NCBI GenBank assembly: GCA_963702035.1
Contig: OY969700.1
Location: 744,001 to 808,000 of the forward strand
DNA length: 64,000 nucleotides
Reading direction: 5' to 3'
From: VRUE01 sp963702035
Lineage (GTDB): Bacteria; Actinomycetota; Thermoleophilia; Solirubrobacterales; 70-9
Shown here: in pieces, positions 1-10,301 of the stretch
Layout of the letters: each line of letters starts with the position of its first letter
Position numbering within the stretch: the first letter of the stretch is position 1
The notes under the pieces: generated by a model
The model's database searches: none
What the model was told of the DNA's origin: nothing
Seen by the model: the letters and a program-made list of their open reading frames with translations, nothing else
Made by a program: the position numbers and the translations under genes

Positions 1-2330
<2,330 letters not shown>

Positions 2331-2350
2331 TCAGCCGAGTCTACCCAGAC

Positions 2351-2362
2351 GAACAGATGTTC
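2351..2362. promoter_or_regulatory. LexA (SOS) box upstream of uvrA
   Basis: GAACAGATGTTC is a perfect GAAC-N4-GTTC palindrome, the LexA operator of Gram-positive bacteria and actinobacteria. It lies 20 bp upstream of the uvrA start codon on the minus strand. uvrA is a classical SOS gene, so sequence and context agree. Confidence 0.85.
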
Positions 2363-2402
2363 CCCTGCCGAGCGGGGAAATAGGTAATCAGAGCACGTAG
2401 CG

Positions 2403-2615
2403 ATGCACCCGGCCGAGCCGGGAGACACCTATCTGCACGACGGCCTACATAGCCGTCTGGCATCCGACCTTGCGGTGGTGGTCACGGAGCCGATGCACTG
2501 CGAGGGCGGCCGGGGTGGTCACGCCAACCACGGTGAATGGTGGTGGCGCGACCCGATCCCGCCCGACGTAGAGGCCGACCCCTACTTTCTCAAGCAGGGT
2601 CAGCCGCAGGGCTAA
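2403..2615 (+). CDS. Small hypothetical protein (70 aa)
   Basis: A 70-codon frame starting with ATG just inside the left inverted repeat of the 1.25-kb element. Codon choice looks genuine (G/C at most third positions). The product is acidic and histidine/tryptophan-rich with a run of three Trp (EWWWRDP). It has no signal peptide or membrane segment. There is no Shine-Dalgarno sequence before the ATG. It is convergent with, and overlaps by 4 bp, the small Cys protein on the other strand. I do not recognise the family. Confidence 0.4.
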   Translation: MHPAEPGDTYLHDGLHSRLASDLAVVVTEPMHCEGGRGGHANHGEWWWRDPIPPDVEADPYFLKQGQPQG

Positions 2616-2773
2616 AGGGTCTTACATTTCGAGCAGAGCGGATGACCGCCCGTGCCCGAGACTTTGTTGTACGACTCGATGTTGTTGCCCTCGGTGCAGG
2701 CGTTGTTGTTGTGGTGCCTGTTAGTTCCGGACTTCTTCGAGTGGTACGGCGCAACCTTCGCCTGCTGCTTCTC
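2612..2773 (-). pseudogene. Small Cys-containing protein without a start codon (about 50 aa)
   Basis: In the frame closing with TAG at 2612-2614 the minus strand encodes AKVAPYHSKKSG, then HHNNNACTEGNNIES, then GTGGHPLCSKCKTL. The three Cys (ACTEGNN, LCSKC) and conserved-looking Gly/Asn pattern resemble a family of small proteins normally starting MAKVAPYHS or similar. Here the codon before AKV is GCG preceded by CAG, the frame is closed upstream by TAG at 2774-2776, and no ATG, GTG or TTG lies in between. A GGAG sequence sits where a ribosome-binding site would be. The start codon therefore seems mutated. The family resemblance is from memory and unverified. Confidence 0.45.
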
Positions 2774-2989
2774 CTAACTCCGATCAGGTCGCCTGCGGGC
2801 ACAGGCAATTAGGAACCGGATCGGTATGAGCGGATCTTCACAATTGAGTCGGACGTAATCCGACGCGATTGCTTTGATGGGTCCGCTTCCCGCTGTTCTC
2901 CGACGAAGTTCCGGCGACCCAGGGCGGGCACCCTGGGTCGCCATCTACTCCAACTCGTAGGAGAGCGGCGATAGGGTCGGCTCCAGAGC

Positions 2990-3577
2990 ATGGCCGACCC
3001 CGATCTCAACGAAAGCGCCTGGCGGCGAGCAACCGCTTCCGCACGGCGCGTCTATCCATCTACCGAGTTCGAGGTGGCGGCTGCGCTTATGACGATCATT
3101 GCTGGCTCCATCGCGGCCGTTGCATCGGCCAGCGGCGATACCACGACCCAGATCGCAATTCCGATCCTCGGCGGGGCGGTAGCCCTGCTCATGACCTTCA
3201 CGGTTGTGCTGGTCTTTGAGCTTGTCGCTGCGCCGCTTCGCCAGCGAAATGAGCTTCGCCGGGCATGGGAGCCGGCCCCGGCTATTGAGACGGTCAACGT
3301 CGATCTCACGCTGCGGAACGCCCATCGCCGGGGCAACGAGTTGGCTCAGCGATTTGAGCAACGAATAGCCAACAAACGCGGGATCGGCGTTGACGACCGC
3401 GAAGAAGCAGAAGCGTGGACCGAGGAGGTTGTCGCCTTGCTTGCCGCGCATGTTCCGGAGTCGATGGGGCAGCGGTTCATTGCCGCAGGCAGCGACGAAC
3501 CGAAACTCGTCGCGCGTCTCCGTCGGCGCGTTGACACCTTGCAGGGACTGATCAACGAGCGCCCGAGCGCTGACTAA
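2990..3577 (+). CDS. Two-helix membrane protein of unknown function
   Basis: 195 aa. A short N-terminal stretch is followed by two hydrophobic helices (about residues 27-48 and 56-80), then a charged cytoplasmic region with Arg- and Glu-rich helices. The gene has lower GC and a less biased third position than the flanking chromosome and is the main cargo of the inverted-repeat element. There is no clear Shine-Dalgarno; a TAGGGT hexamer 12 bases before the ATG could be a -10 element, giving an almost leaderless mRNA. The topology resembles the protein at 58260-59234, but I see no sequence identity that would prove homology. Function unknown. Confidence 0.65.
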   Translation: MADPDLNESAWRRATASARRVYPSTEFEVAAALMTIIAGSIAAVASASGDTTTQIAIPILGGAVALLMTFTVVLVFELVAAPLRQRNELRRAWEPAPAIETVNVDLTLRNAHRRGNELAQRFEQRIANKRGIGVDDREEAEAWTEEVVALLAAHVPESMGQRFIAAGSDEPKLVARLRRRVDTLQGLINERPSAD

Positions 3578-3632
3578 AAACGCGTCACATGTCCGTACGT
3601 GCTCTGACTACCTATTTCCCGCCGGGCGGCTT

Positions 3633-3650
3633 GGTAGCAGAACTGCTACC
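3633..3650. promoter_or_regulatory. Inverted-repeat operator of the Phd/VapC module
   Basis: GGTAGCAG-AA-CTGCTACC is a perfect 8+2+8 inverted repeat ending 9 bp before the antitoxin ATG. Type II antitoxins usually repress their own operon at such palindromes, so this is the likely autoregulatory site. Confidence 0.7.
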
Positions 3651-3659
3651 TTGAGTCCC

Positions 3660-3905
3660 ATGGCCACGATCCCCCAGAAAGAGCTGCGCAACAACGTAGC
3701 CGAAGTCCTCCGCCGTGCCGAAGCCGGTGAGGAGTTCACGATCACCGTCTCCGGCCGCCCCGTCGCCGAGCTCGGCCCGAGCCACGGGCGACAATGGGTT
3801 GACAGCGGCAGCTTGAAGGACCTCTGGGCGCTGCCGCCGGACCCGACCCTGATGGCCGACCTGGAGCAATTCGGCGGCGATCTGCGGGACCCCTGGGCCG
3901 AATAG
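3660..3905 (+). CDS. Type II antitoxin, Phd/YefM (VapB-like) family
   Basis: 81 aa from the ATG at 3660; an in-frame TTG at 3651 overlaps the operator and is less likely. The N-terminal half (IPQKELRNNVAEVLRRAEAG, then FTITVSGRPVAEL) is the Phd/YefM DNA-binding fold. The C-terminal tail, which normally wraps the toxin, is acidic. It neutralises the PIN toxin encoded 2 bp downstream and probably represses the operon through the palindrome at 3633-3650. The pair lies between the inverted-repeat element and a damaged acetyltransferase gene, a typical accessory setting. Confidence 0.9.
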   Translation: MATIPQKELRNNVAEVLRRAEAGEEFTITVSGRPVAELGPSHGRQWVDSGSLKDLWALPPDPTLMADLEQFGGDLRDPWAE

Positions 3906-3907
3906 CG

Positions 3908-4291
3908 ATGCGCTTCGTCCTCGATACCTCGGTCCTGATCGACGGCAAAGAGCTGCCGCCCGGCGTCGAAGCATCGATCAGCACGGTCTCGATCGCTGAG
4001 CTGCACTTCGGGCTTCTCGTCGCACCCGACGACGAGACGCGCGCCAACCGGGTAACCCGGATGGGCCTGATCGAGGCGCGCTTCCCCAACCCCCTCCCCG
4101 TCGATGACCGCGTCGCCCGCGAGTGGGGCCGCCTCAAAGCCGCCGTCTCACAGCGTGGTGGCAAGCCCCGCAAGCGCATGGCCGACCTCGCCATTGCGGC
4201 AACCGCCAACGTCCACGGGGCCGAACTGATCACCGACAACGCCAAGGACTTCAAGATCATCGAAGACATGGTCCATCTTCGCGCTCCTTAG
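3908..4291 (+). CDS. VapC-like PIN-domain toxin ribonuclease
   Basis: 127 aa, the full length of a VapC protein. It begins with the PIN signature MRFVLDTSVLIDG (first catalytic Asp), has a conserved acidic residue in ISIAELHFGLL-type context, and later ADLAIAATANVHGAELITDN, which supplies the remaining acidic metal ligands. PIN toxins are Mg-dependent RNases that cut tRNA or rRNA. The ATG follows the antitoxin stop after 2 bp, so the genes are co-translated. Start and family are clear; the RNA target cannot be read from sequence. Confidence 0.92.
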   Translation: MRFVLDTSVLIDGKELPPGVEASISTVSIAELHFGLLVAPDDETRANRVTRMGLIEARFPNPLPVDDRVAREWGRLKAAVSQRGGKPRKRMADLAIAATANVHGAELITDNAKDFKIIEDMVHLRAP

Positions 4292-4296
4292 CGTTC

Positions 4297-4852
4297 TTAA
4301 GCTGCCGACGGTCTGCCGATTCTGTAGAGCACGTGCTGTCTCAACGGGTGGGTAGTGGGTAGGCCGGGGTGTTCGAAGTCGTCGTTCGGGTTGCGCGTCA
4401 TTCCGATCCTCTCCATGACCGCGCGCGACCGCACGTTCTGAGTTGAACGTGAAGGAAACGATCTCGTCGAGGCCAACCTCCCCGAAGCCGAATGCGAGCG
4501 ACGCCCTCGCTGCCTCGGTTGCGTACCCCTCGCCCCATGCCGTGCGCGCCAGACGCCAGCCGACCTCAACCGCCGGGGTGAAGTGGGTCTCAAGCGAAGG
4601 CTCGTTCAGCCCGGTGAATCCGATGAAGGTTTCTGTTGCACGAACTTCGACGGCCCAAAGACCGAAGCCCCGTTGCTCGAAGCCGCTTTCGATCACCTCG
4701 ATCAGACCATCGCTCTGTCGCCTGGTAAGCGGATCGGGGAAGTACTCCATGACTGCTGGATCGGCATTCAGCGCGGCGAACTGCTCGTGGTCGGCCTCCG
4801 TCCAACGGCGGAGCCTCAGGCGGGCGGTCTGTAGCTCAGGTCTAGCGGCCAA
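4297..4852 (-). pseudogene. GNAT family N-acetyltransferase (frameshifted)
   Basis: The product starts at a TTG inside the end of mraY (MAARPELQTARLRLRRW) and runs as a RimJ/RimL-type GNAT: ETFIGFTGLNEP, VGWRLARTAWGEGYATEAAR (the acetyl-CoA loop). At 4446-4447 one extra base shifts the frame after VSFT. The next frame completes the domain with NVRSRAVMERIGM and HPLRQHVLYRI and stops at 4297. Deleting the base gives FTSTQNVRSRAVMERIGM, which fits the family. Without repair the frame runs on antisense to the toxin genes. Either a recent mutation or a sequence error. Confidence 0.8.
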
Positions 4853-5816
4853 TCGACTGCTGGTACAGGGTGAAGCCGATTCCCGAGCAGACGGCGGCGA
4901 TGATCCAGAAGCGCAGCATGATCTTGGTCTCCGACCAGGCCATCATCTCGAAGTGGTGGTGCAGCGGCGCCATCAGCAGGACGCGGCGGCGGAAGGTCTT
5001 GAAGGAGAAGACCTGGATCGCGACCGAGAGGGCCTCGATCACGAAGATGCCGCCGATGATGATCAGCAGCACCTCGGTCTGGGTCATCACCGCCAGGGCG
5101 CCGATCGCGCCGCCGAGGCCGAGCGAACCGGTGTCGCCCATGAATATCGAGGCCGGGAAGGAGTTGAACCAGAGGAAGCCGACGCAGGCGCCGACCAGGC
5201 AGGCGGAGAGCAGCGCCAGGTCCTGCTGCTGGTTGGTGACGAAGGCGATCGCCGTGTAGGCGAGCAGGACGATCGCGCAGGAGCCGGCGGCGAGGCCGTC
5301 GAGGCCGTCGGTGAGGTTGACCCCGTTTGAGGTGCCGGCGATGACGAGGAAGACGAGGACGAAGTAGAGGACCGGCCCGAGGTCGAGGCTGGCGTCGCCG
5401 ATGCGGAAGTAGAGCGTCGGTTCGAGCCCGACCTCGTGCCGCGCCACCCACCAGAGGCCGAGCGCGAGCAGCAGCTGCCCGACCAGCTTCCAGCGCGCCG
5501 AGAGTCCGAGCGAGCGGCGTTTGACGATCTTGATGAAGTCGTCGGCGAAGCCGAGCGCGGCACAGCCCATCGCCACGCCGAAGACCGCGAGGCTCTGTGC
5601 GTCGCGGTTGGAGAGGACCAGATACGGAACGCAGATCGCGGCGAAGACGATCAGGCCGCCCATCGTCGGGGTGCCCGCCTTGGCGTGATGCTCCTGCGGC
5701 CCCTCCTCGCGGATGTGCTGGCCGAACTCCTTGACCCGCAGGTACTCGATGAACTTGGGGCCGAGGAAGATGCAGATCAGCATCGCCGCCATGCCGGCGA
5801 TCAAGACCTCACCCAT
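4842..5816 (-). CDS. mraY: Phospho-N-acetylmuramoyl-pentapeptide transferase MraY
   Basis: MraY moves phospho-MurNAc-pentapeptide onto undecaprenyl phosphate, making lipid I at the inner face of the membrane. The 324-residue product has about ten membrane helices and the family landmarks: AKAGTPTMGGL near residue 50, the acidic FADDFIK, NLTDGLDGLA, and the C-terminal HHHFE followed by WSETKIMLRFW. The ATG overlaps the last base of murF. The cluster normally continues with murD, ftsW and murG, but here the next gene is a damaged acetyltransferase. Confidence 0.97.
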   Translation of the reverse strand: MGEVLIAGMAAMLICIFLGPKFIEYLRVKEFGQHIREEGPQEHHAKAGTPTMGGLIVFAAICVPYLVLSNRDAQSLAVFGVAMGCAALGFADDFIKIVKRRSLGLSARWKLVGQLLLALGLWWVARHEVGLEPTLYFRIGDASLDLGPVLYFVLVFLVIAGTSNGVNLTDGLDGLAAGSCAIVLLAYTAIAFVTNQQQDLALLSACLVGACVGFLWFNSFPASIFMGDTGSLGLGGAIGALAVMTQTEVLLIIIGGIFVIEALSVAIQVFSFKTFRRRVLLMAPLHHHFEMMAWSETKIMLRFWIIAAVCSGIGFTLYQQSIGR

Positions 5817-7183
5817 CAGAGCAGCTCCGCCAGGGTCGCGGCGACTGCCTCGAGACCGGCCGAGCGCGAGCCCTTGACCAGGATCGCGTCGCCGGGCTCG
5901 AGCCGGGCGGCAAGCAGTTCGGCCGCCTCGGCGGGGTCGCCGACGAGCTCGTCGGGGTCGTAGGCACGGGCGGGCTCGCCGATCCCGATCAGCAGGTTGA
6001 CGCCCTCGGCGCGCGCGTGGGCGCCGACTTCGCGGTGGTAGGCGGGCGCACCGGTGCCCAGCTCGGCCATCTCGCCGAGGACAGCGATACGCCGGCTCGC
6101 CTCAATCGAGGCGAGGTGGTCGAGCGCCGCGCGCATCGACACCGGGTTGGCGTTGTAGCAGTCGTTCACGAGCAAAATCCCGTCGCCGAGCTCGAGCCGC
6201 TCGCCCCGGAAGCGGGAGAAGCCTATGTTCGCAGCGCGGTCGGCCATCTCCTCGAGCGACGCGCCGAGCGCGACCCCGGCACCGACGGCGGCGAGCGCGT
6301 TGGTCAGGTTGTGACGCTCGGTGAAGGGGAAGTGGAAGCGGGCCCGGCCGGCGGGCGTGGCGATCAGGGCCTCGGTGACGCCGTCCACCACGCGCCGTTC
6401 GACGACGTCGATATCCCCGCCGGCGCCGAAGCGCAGCAGGTGCGGGGCGGTGTCGAGGTGAGGCTCGAGCTCGCCCGCCTCGGCCGGGACGACGGCGGTT
6501 CCGTCGGTGGGCAGCGCGGCGAGGATCTCGGCCTTCGCCGCCGCGACCGCCTCGATCGACCCGAGCAGCTCGACGTGGACCGGGCCGACGTTGGTGATCA
6601 CGCCGATCCGCGGCGCGGCGATCTCCGCCAGCTCGGCGATCTGCCCAGGCCCCCTCATCGCCATCTCCAGGACCAGCAGCTCGGTGTCCGCCGGTGCTTC
6701 GAGCAAGGTCAGCGGCAGGCCGATCTCGGTGTTGAGGTTCTCGCGGTTGGCGTGGACGCGACCGGGCAGTAGCGCCCGGGCGATGTCCTTGACCGAGGTC
6801 TTGCCGACCGAGCCGGTGACGCCGACAACGGGCGCGCCGAGCTCGCGACGCCAGGCACGCGCCAGCGCCTGCAGGGCCGCAAGCGGATCGTCCACCGCAA
6901 AAACCCAGCCCCCGAGAGGAGTGCGTTCGTCTTTTGTACCGCTATTCGGGACAAAGGACGAACGCGCGACCGTCGTCCCCACGACCGCGCCCCAGGCACC
7001 GTCCCGGAGAGCCGCGGGCGCGAACTCGCCGCCATCGACCCGCTCGCCGCGCAGGCCGAAGAAGAGGTCCCCCGCGCCCGCCTGGCTGGAATCGATGATG
7101 CCGCGCCGCGGAGAGCCCGCCACCCCGCGGGCGACGATCTCCGCGCCCATCGCCTCGGCGATCTGCTCGGCGGTCAGGTTCAC
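5816..7183 (-). CDS. murF: UDP-MurNAc-tripeptide D-alanyl-D-alanine ligase MurF
   Basis: MurF adds D-Ala-D-Ala to UDP-MurNAc-tripeptide using ATP. The 455-aa protein has the Mur ligase three-domain layout, with P-loop GVTGSVGKTSVKD near residues 119-131, central domain ENLNTEIGLPLTLL, and C-terminal domain NDCYNANPVSMRAAL. It overlaps murE by 4 bp and mraY by 1 bp, so the cluster is translationally coupled. Oddity: residues about 73-87 (SFVPNSGTKDER) are encoded by a palindrome inserted in frame between two strands of the N-terminal domain. Confidence 0.96.
   Translation of the reverse strand: MNLTAEQIAEAMGAEIVARGVAGSPRRGIIDSSQAGAGDLFFGLRGERVDGGEFAPAALRDGAWGAVVGTTVARSSFVPNSGTKDERTPLGGWVFAVDDPLAALQALARAWRRELGAPVVGVTGSVGKTSVKDIARALLPGRVHANRENLNTEIGLPLTLLEAPADTELLVLEMAMRGPGQIAELAEIAAPRIGVITNVGPVHVELLGSIEAVAAAKAEILAALPTDGTAVVPAEAGELEPHLDTAPHLLRFGAGGDIDVVERRVVDGVTEALIATPAGRARFHFPFTERHNLTNALAAVGAGVALGASLEEMADRAANIGFSRFRGERLELGDGILLVNDCYNANPVSMRAALDHLASIEASRRIAVLGEMAELGTGAPAYHREVGAHARAEGVNLLIGIGEPARAYDPDELVGDPAEAAELLAARLEPGDAILVKGSRSAGLEAVAATLAELL
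6923..6965. repeat. 43-bp palindromic element inside murF
   Basis: Arms GCGTTCGTC and GACGAACGC enclose an almost symmetrical core with centre CCGCTATTCGG. The element reads through in frame as SFVPNSGTKDE within the MurF N-terminal domain. Its centre (CC-S-CTATT-Y-GG) matches that of the palindrome at 11829-11867, suggesting one repeat family. Confidence 0.65.
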
Positions 7184-8607
7184 AACCGGCGCAGCTCCTC
7201 GCGAGCCACATCGCGGTCGTCGAAGGGCAGCTTGCGGCCGTTCTCGAACTCCTGCCCCTGCTCGTGGCCCTTGCCGGCGATGACGACGGTGTCGCCGGGC
7301 TCAGCCCGCGCCAGCGCCAGCGCAATCGCGGCACGCCGGTCGACCTCCTCCACCACCCCGTCGCGATCCTCGATTCCGGCGAGGATCTCGGCGACGATCG
7401 CCTCCGGGTCTTCGGAGCGCGGGTTGTCGGAGGTGACGATCGCCAGGTCCGAGAGTTCGGCGCCGGCGCGACCCATCCGCGGCCGCTTGCTCCGGTCACG
7501 GTCGCCGCCGGCGCCGAAGACCGAGATCACCCGCCCCTCGCCCAAACGCCGCGCCGCCCGCAACACGTTCTCCAGCGAATCGGGCGTGTGCGCATAGTCG
7601 ACGAGGACCGTGAAGTCCTGCCCCTCGTCGATCGGCTCGAAGCGCCCCGGTGGAGCGGCCGCCTGGGCCAGTCCGGCCGCGGCGATCTCCGGCTCGACGC
7701 CCATCGCCATTGCCGCGGCGAACGCAGCCAGCGCATTGGAGACGTTGAAATCGCCAGGCAAAAGCGTTCGCACCGCGACCTCTCCCACGCTGAACTCCGC
7801 ACCGAGGGGGGTGATGCCGACATCACCTGCCACGAGGTCGGCATCGCCCCCCTCGGACGAAAACGTCACGCACTCGAATTCCTCCGCCAAGCGCCGCCCG
7901 TACGGGTCATCGACGTTGACGATCGCCGTTTCCGGCGCCATCTCGAACAGCAGTCGCTTCGAGCGGAAGTAGTCCTCCATATCGGCGTGGAAGTCGAGGT
8001 GATCCTGGGTGAGATTGGTGAAGAGGGCGACGTCGAAATGAATCTCCCCGGCCCGGCGCAGGGCAAGCGCATGCGAAGAGACCTCCATGACGCACGCCGC
8101 GTCCCCCCCGTTGACCATCCGCCGAAAGGTCCGCTGAAGATCGATCGCCTCAGGCGTGGTCCGCTCAACCTCCTCCTCGACTCCCCCGACGACCTGCTTG
8201 ACCGTCCCCAACAACCCGCACCGCACCCCCGCCGACTCCAAAATCTCCCGCACCAGAAAAGCCGTAGTCGTCTTCCCGTTGGTCCCGGTGATCCCGGCCA
8301 CCTTCAACTCCGAGGTCGGATCCCCAAAGAAGCGCGCGGCAAGCGGAGCCATGGCGGCCCGAGCGTCAGGAACCACCACCTGCACCACATCCAACTCCAG
8401 CTCCCGCTCAACCACCAGGCCCACAGCCCCGGCCTCAACAGCCGCGGCAGCAAACGCATGCCCATCGACCTTCTCCCCCGGCACGCAAAAGAAAAGCGTC
8501 CCGGACTCCACCCGGCGACTGTCATAAGCAAGCTCGCGAATCTCGGTCGCTGTGTCGCCAACCAATCGGGCGTCCCCGGCCGCGGCGACTAGCTCATCCA
8601 GTCTCAC
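7180..8607 (-). CDS. murE: UDP-MurNAc-L-Ala-D-Glu:meso-diaminopimelate ligase MurE
   Basis: MurE adds the third residue to the peptidoglycan precursor. The 475-aa product has P-loop GITGTNGKTTTAFL near residue 110, ERTTPEAIDL and MEVSSHALALRR, and the motif SDNPRSEDP, the DNPR signature of enzymes specific for meso-diaminopimelate. That predicts a DAP-type cell wall. The gene lies between ftsI (36 bp gap holding a perfect palindrome) and murF (4-bp overlap). Confidence 0.96.
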   Translation of the reverse strand: MRLDELVAAAGDARLVGDTATEIRELAYDSRRVESGTLFFCVPGEKVDGHAFAAAAVEAGAVGLVVERELELDVVQVVVPDARAAMAPLAARFFGDPTSELKVAGITGTNGKTTTAFLVREILESAGVRCGLLGTVKQVVGGVEEEVERTTPEAIDLQRTFRRMVNGGDAACVMEVSSHALALRRAGEIHFDVALFTNLTQDHLDFHADMEDYFRSKRLLFEMAPETAIVNVDDPYGRRLAEEFECVTFSSEGGDADLVAGDVGITPLGAEFSVGEVAVRTLLPGDFNVSNALAAFAAAMAMGVEPEIAAAGLAQAAAPPGRFEPIDEGQDFTVLVDYAHTPDSLENVLRAARRLGEGRVISVFGAGGDRDRSKRPRMGRAGAELSDLAIVTSDNPRSEDPEAIVAEILAGIEDRDGVVEEVDRRAAIALALARAEPGDTVVIAGKGHEQGQEFENGRKLPFDDRDVAREELRRL

Positions 8608-8620
8608 GCAGGCGATTCTA

Positions 8621-8640
8621 GGTCGGGGGGCCCCCCGACC
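8621..8640. repeat. Perfect 20-bp palindrome between ftsI and murE
   Basis: GGTCGGGGGG followed directly by CCCCCCGACC fills most of the 35-bp gap between the ftsI stop and the murE start. There is no loop or T-tract, so a terminator is unlikely; it may be a remnant of one of the palindromic repeats in this window. Confidence 0.5.
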
Positions 8641-8642
8641 AC

Positions 8643-10295
8643 CTATTCCTGCGGCACACCGAGATACGGCAGAGCAAACGCCGCGATTTTGCCGAAAGCC
8701 GGCGCCGCCACCGACCCACCGTAGATTTCCCCCTGCGGCTGATCGACAACCACCGCGACGAGCAGACGCGGATCCGCCGCCGGCGCGAAGCCGATGAAGG
8801 AAGCGATGAACTTCGTTTCGGAATAGGTGCCGTTTTCGGCGACCTGGGCGGTGCCGGTCTTGCCCGCCAGCGTGTAGCCGGGCACGCTGACCTCGGAAGC
8901 CGTACCACCCGGTGCGAGCACGCCCTCGAGCATCGTCCGCACCTGTTCGGCGACGAGCGGTGAGATCACCCGGTGCCCGTGCGGCTCTTCGACCGCTTCC
9001 TCGCCGACCTTCTCGACCAGCTGCGGTGGGCGCAGCATGCCGCCGTTGGCGATCGCGGCGTAACCGGCGATCATCTGCATCGGCGTCACCCCGAGGCCCT
9101 GGCCGATCGGCAGGTTGCCCATCGTCGAGCCCGAGTATTCGTCCAGCGACGGCACGAGGCCCTGCTCCTCGGCCGGGTACTGCACGCCGGTCGGCCGGCC
9201 GAAGCCGAAGCGGTTGATCCAGCGGGAGAATTTTTCGGAACCGACCTGCAGGCCGATCGTCGCGGCGCCGACGTTGGAGGAGTGGGAGAGGATTTCGGCG
9301 ACGCTCAGGGTCACCGTCCCGCGCGGCTCGGCGTCTTCGATGACCCGGTCGGCGACGTGGAGCTGGGGCGGCAGCGTGAAGGTCGTTTCCGGGGTGACCA
9401 GCCCCTCTTCCAGCGCCGCCGAGACGGTGAACGCCTTGAAGGTCGAACCGGGCTCGTAGGTGAAGCCGGTGGCACGGTTGATCAGGTCTTCGGGGTTGGC
9501 GTTTTCGAGGTCGCTCGGATCGACCGGCGGCCAGTTGGCCATCGCTAGGACCTGCGAGTCGCGCGGGTCCATCACGATCGCGGTGGCGCCCTTCGGCGCG
9601 TAGGTTTCGCCGATTTCGGCCAGCGCCTGCTCGGTCTCCTTCTGGATCGCCGGATCGAGCGTCAGCTGCAGGTTTTCGCCGTCGCTGGCTTCCTTCACCG
9701 TTTCCAGCCGGATCGGTTCGCCGAGCGCGTCGTTGACGACTCGCCGTTCGCCGTCGGTGCCGTGCAGGACCGATTCCTCGCCCATCTCGAGCCCGGTCAG
9801 GCCCTGGTTTTCATCGCCGACGGCGCCGATCGTCTGCGCCGCCAGGTCCCCCTGCGGGTAGGTGCGCCTGCTGTCCGGCAGCTCGCCGATGCCCGGCAGT
9901 TCGAGCCGCGCGACCCGTGCCGCGGTCGGCACGGCGACCTTGCGCGCGACGTAGGCAAAGCCCGATTCTTCGCCCAGGCTCTTCAAGACTTCGGCTTCTT
10001 CGAGACCGAGGATCGAAGCCAGCTTCGCCGCTGTCTGGCGCGGCTTTTTGACCTGGTAGGGCGTCGCGTAGATCGTTTTCGCGTCTTCGGAGACCGCGAG
10101 CGGGTTGCCGAAGCGGTCGAGCACGCTGCCGCGCAGGCCGGGGACGGTGACGACGTCGGTCTGCTGATAGGCCGCCTCGGAGGCGAGCTTGGCCCCCTGG
10201 ACGCCCTGCAGCCAGAAGGCGCGCCCGGCGATCGCCAGGAAACAGAGCAGAAAGCCGGCGAAGAGGAGACCGATCCGGCGCTCGATCGTGCGCAT
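8643..10295 (-). CDS. ftsI: Penicillin-binding protein FtsI (PBP2/PBP3 class B transpeptidase)
   Basis: The septal D,D-transpeptidase cross-links peptidoglycan at the division site. 550 aa: a single N-terminal anchor (LLFAGFLLCFLAIAGRAF), a PBP dimerisation domain, then the transpeptidase domain with active-site STFK near residue 285, SSN (SHSSNVGAA) and KTGTAQ. No PASTA domains follow, and the protein ends shortly after the penicillin-binding fold. It is 6 bp downstream of the FtsL-like gene in the division cluster. Confidence 0.95.
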   Translation of the reverse strand: MRTIERRIGLLFAGFLLCFLAIAGRAFWLQGVQGAKLASEAAYQQTDVVTVPGLRGSVLDRFGNPLAVSEDAKTIYATPYQVKKPRQTAAKLASILGLEEAEVLKSLGEESGFAYVARKVAVPTAARVARLELPGIGELPDSRRTYPQGDLAAQTIGAVGDENQGLTGLEMGEESVLHGTDGERRVVNDALGEPIRLETVKEASDGENLQLTLDPAIQKETEQALAEIGETYAPKGATAIVMDPRDSQVLAMANWPPVDPSDLENANPEDLINRATGFTYEPGSTFKAFTVSAALEEGLVTPETTFTLPPQLHVADRVIEDAEPRGTVTLSVAEILSHSSNVGAATIGLQVGSEKFSRWINRFGFGRPTGVQYPAEEQGLVPSLDEYSGSTMGNLPIGQGLGVTPMQMIAGYAAIANGGMLRPPQLVEKVGEEAVEEPHGHRVISPLVAEQVRTMLEGVLAPGGTASEVSVPGYTLAGKTGTAQVAENGTYSETKFIASFIGFAPAADPRLLVAVVVDQPQGEIYGGSVAAPAFGKIAAFALPYLGVPQE

Positions 10296-10301
10296 CCGGC
10301 C

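Larger units (their letters stand above)
2375..3620. mobile_element. Putative non-autonomous element with 25-bp terminal inverted repeats
   Basis: Positions 2375-2399 and 3596-3620 form an inverted repeat matching at 24 of 25 positions. Each end starts with GGGAAATAGGTA and finishes with TCAGAGCACGTA, reading inward. The flanks GCCGAGCG (2367-2374) and GCCGGGCG (3621-3628) match at 7 of 8 bases in direct orientation, as expected for a target-site duplication. The 1,246-bp interior has no transposase; it carries a 70-aa frame, a Cys-containing small frame without a start codon, and a two-helix membrane protein, with lower GC than the neighbours. It lies between the uvrA SOS box and a toxin-antitoxin operator. 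Mobility is inferred from the ends only. Confidence 0.55.

Noticed and set aside
7264..8592. Long plus-strand frame (442 codons) opposite murE
   Set aside because: Antisense shadow of murE; Arg/Pro/His/Leu-rich composition without any domain, produced by high GC.
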